Part shown: piece after piece, positions 33,597 to 33,614 of the stretch
Numbering within the stretch: the first letter of the stretch is position 1
How the letters are laid out: every line of letters begins with the position of its first letter
NCBI GenBank assembly: GCA_016929295.1
Contig: JAFGJB010000144.1
Span: 1 to 33,614 of the forward strand
Origin: Candidatus Zhuqueibacterota bacterium
Lineage (GTDB): Bacteria; Zhuqueibacterota; Zhuqueibacteria; Residuimicrobiales; Krinioviventaceae
Length of the DNA: 33,614 bases
Direction: 5' to 3'
Translations under genes and position numbers: made by a program
The notes under the pieces: generated by a model
The model's database searches: none
The model's input: the letters and a program-made list of their open reading frames with translations, nothing else
What the model was told of the DNA's origin: nothing

Positions 33597-33614
33597 GTTT
33601 CGTAGTATTATGAA

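Overview
The window is bacterial chromosome of roughly balanced base composition, with compact co-directional operons and no rRNA, tRNA, CRISPR array, insertion sequence or phage gene that I could see. Three large secreted proteins end in a C-terminal module that opens with a PNPFN motif and closes with LLVK or LLMK. This is the type A (Por/type IX) sorting domain of the Bacteroidota/FCB assemblage. Together with lamin-tail-domain proteins, a twin-arginine Gfo/Idh/MocA oxidoreductase and a FixC-FixX-like fusion, it suggests an uncultured or little-studied FCB-group bacterium (KSB1, Calditrichota, Ignavibacteria or similar). That placement is inference; no taxonomic marker was searched.

Layout. 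Positions 1-3309 (+) hold an electron-transfer module: a 5'-truncated ETF:quinone oxidoreductase-like protein with a C-terminal ferredoxin, then etfB and etfA. Next come a lone sigma region-2 fragment (-) and about 400 bp of AT-rich non-coding DNA. A YihY/BrkB membrane protein and an 827-residue lamin-tail protein follow (+). On the minus strand lie a membrane-anchored unknown protein, a lipid kinase and the remains of a methyltransferase gene. The core operon rplM-rpsI-rpsB-tsf-pyrH-frr (13826 down to 10187, -) ends at a strong terminator. Upstream of it is pyrR-pyrB-pyrC (16807 down to 13966, -) with a promoter and a probable attenuator.

From 16996 the content is more accessory: a small conserved protein (+), a secreted seven-blade propeller protein (-), a phytoene/squalene synthase (-), a RarD-type transporter (-), a sialate O-acetylesterase and a Tat-exported oxidoreductase (+), mannose-6-phosphate isomerase (-), an orphan AbrB/MazE-like protein (-), a 1302-residue secreted nuclease (-), an internally deleted lgt (+), an Eis-like acetyltransferase (-), and a GH44-like glycoside hydrolase without its N-terminus (-). 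The last of these abuts a palindromic repeat at the window edge.

How the genes work together: the ETF module passes electrons from flavin dehydrogenases to quinone. The core operon couples ribosome assembly, elongation and recycling to UMP phosphorylation, and the adjacent pyr operon supplies UMP. The secreted hydrolases, the esterase and manA fit a heterotroph feeding on polysaccharide and extracellular DNA. The most notable feature is gene decay: two genes (a methyltransferase and lgt) keep both ends but have lost the middle, and two others (sigma factor, GH44) keep only one end.
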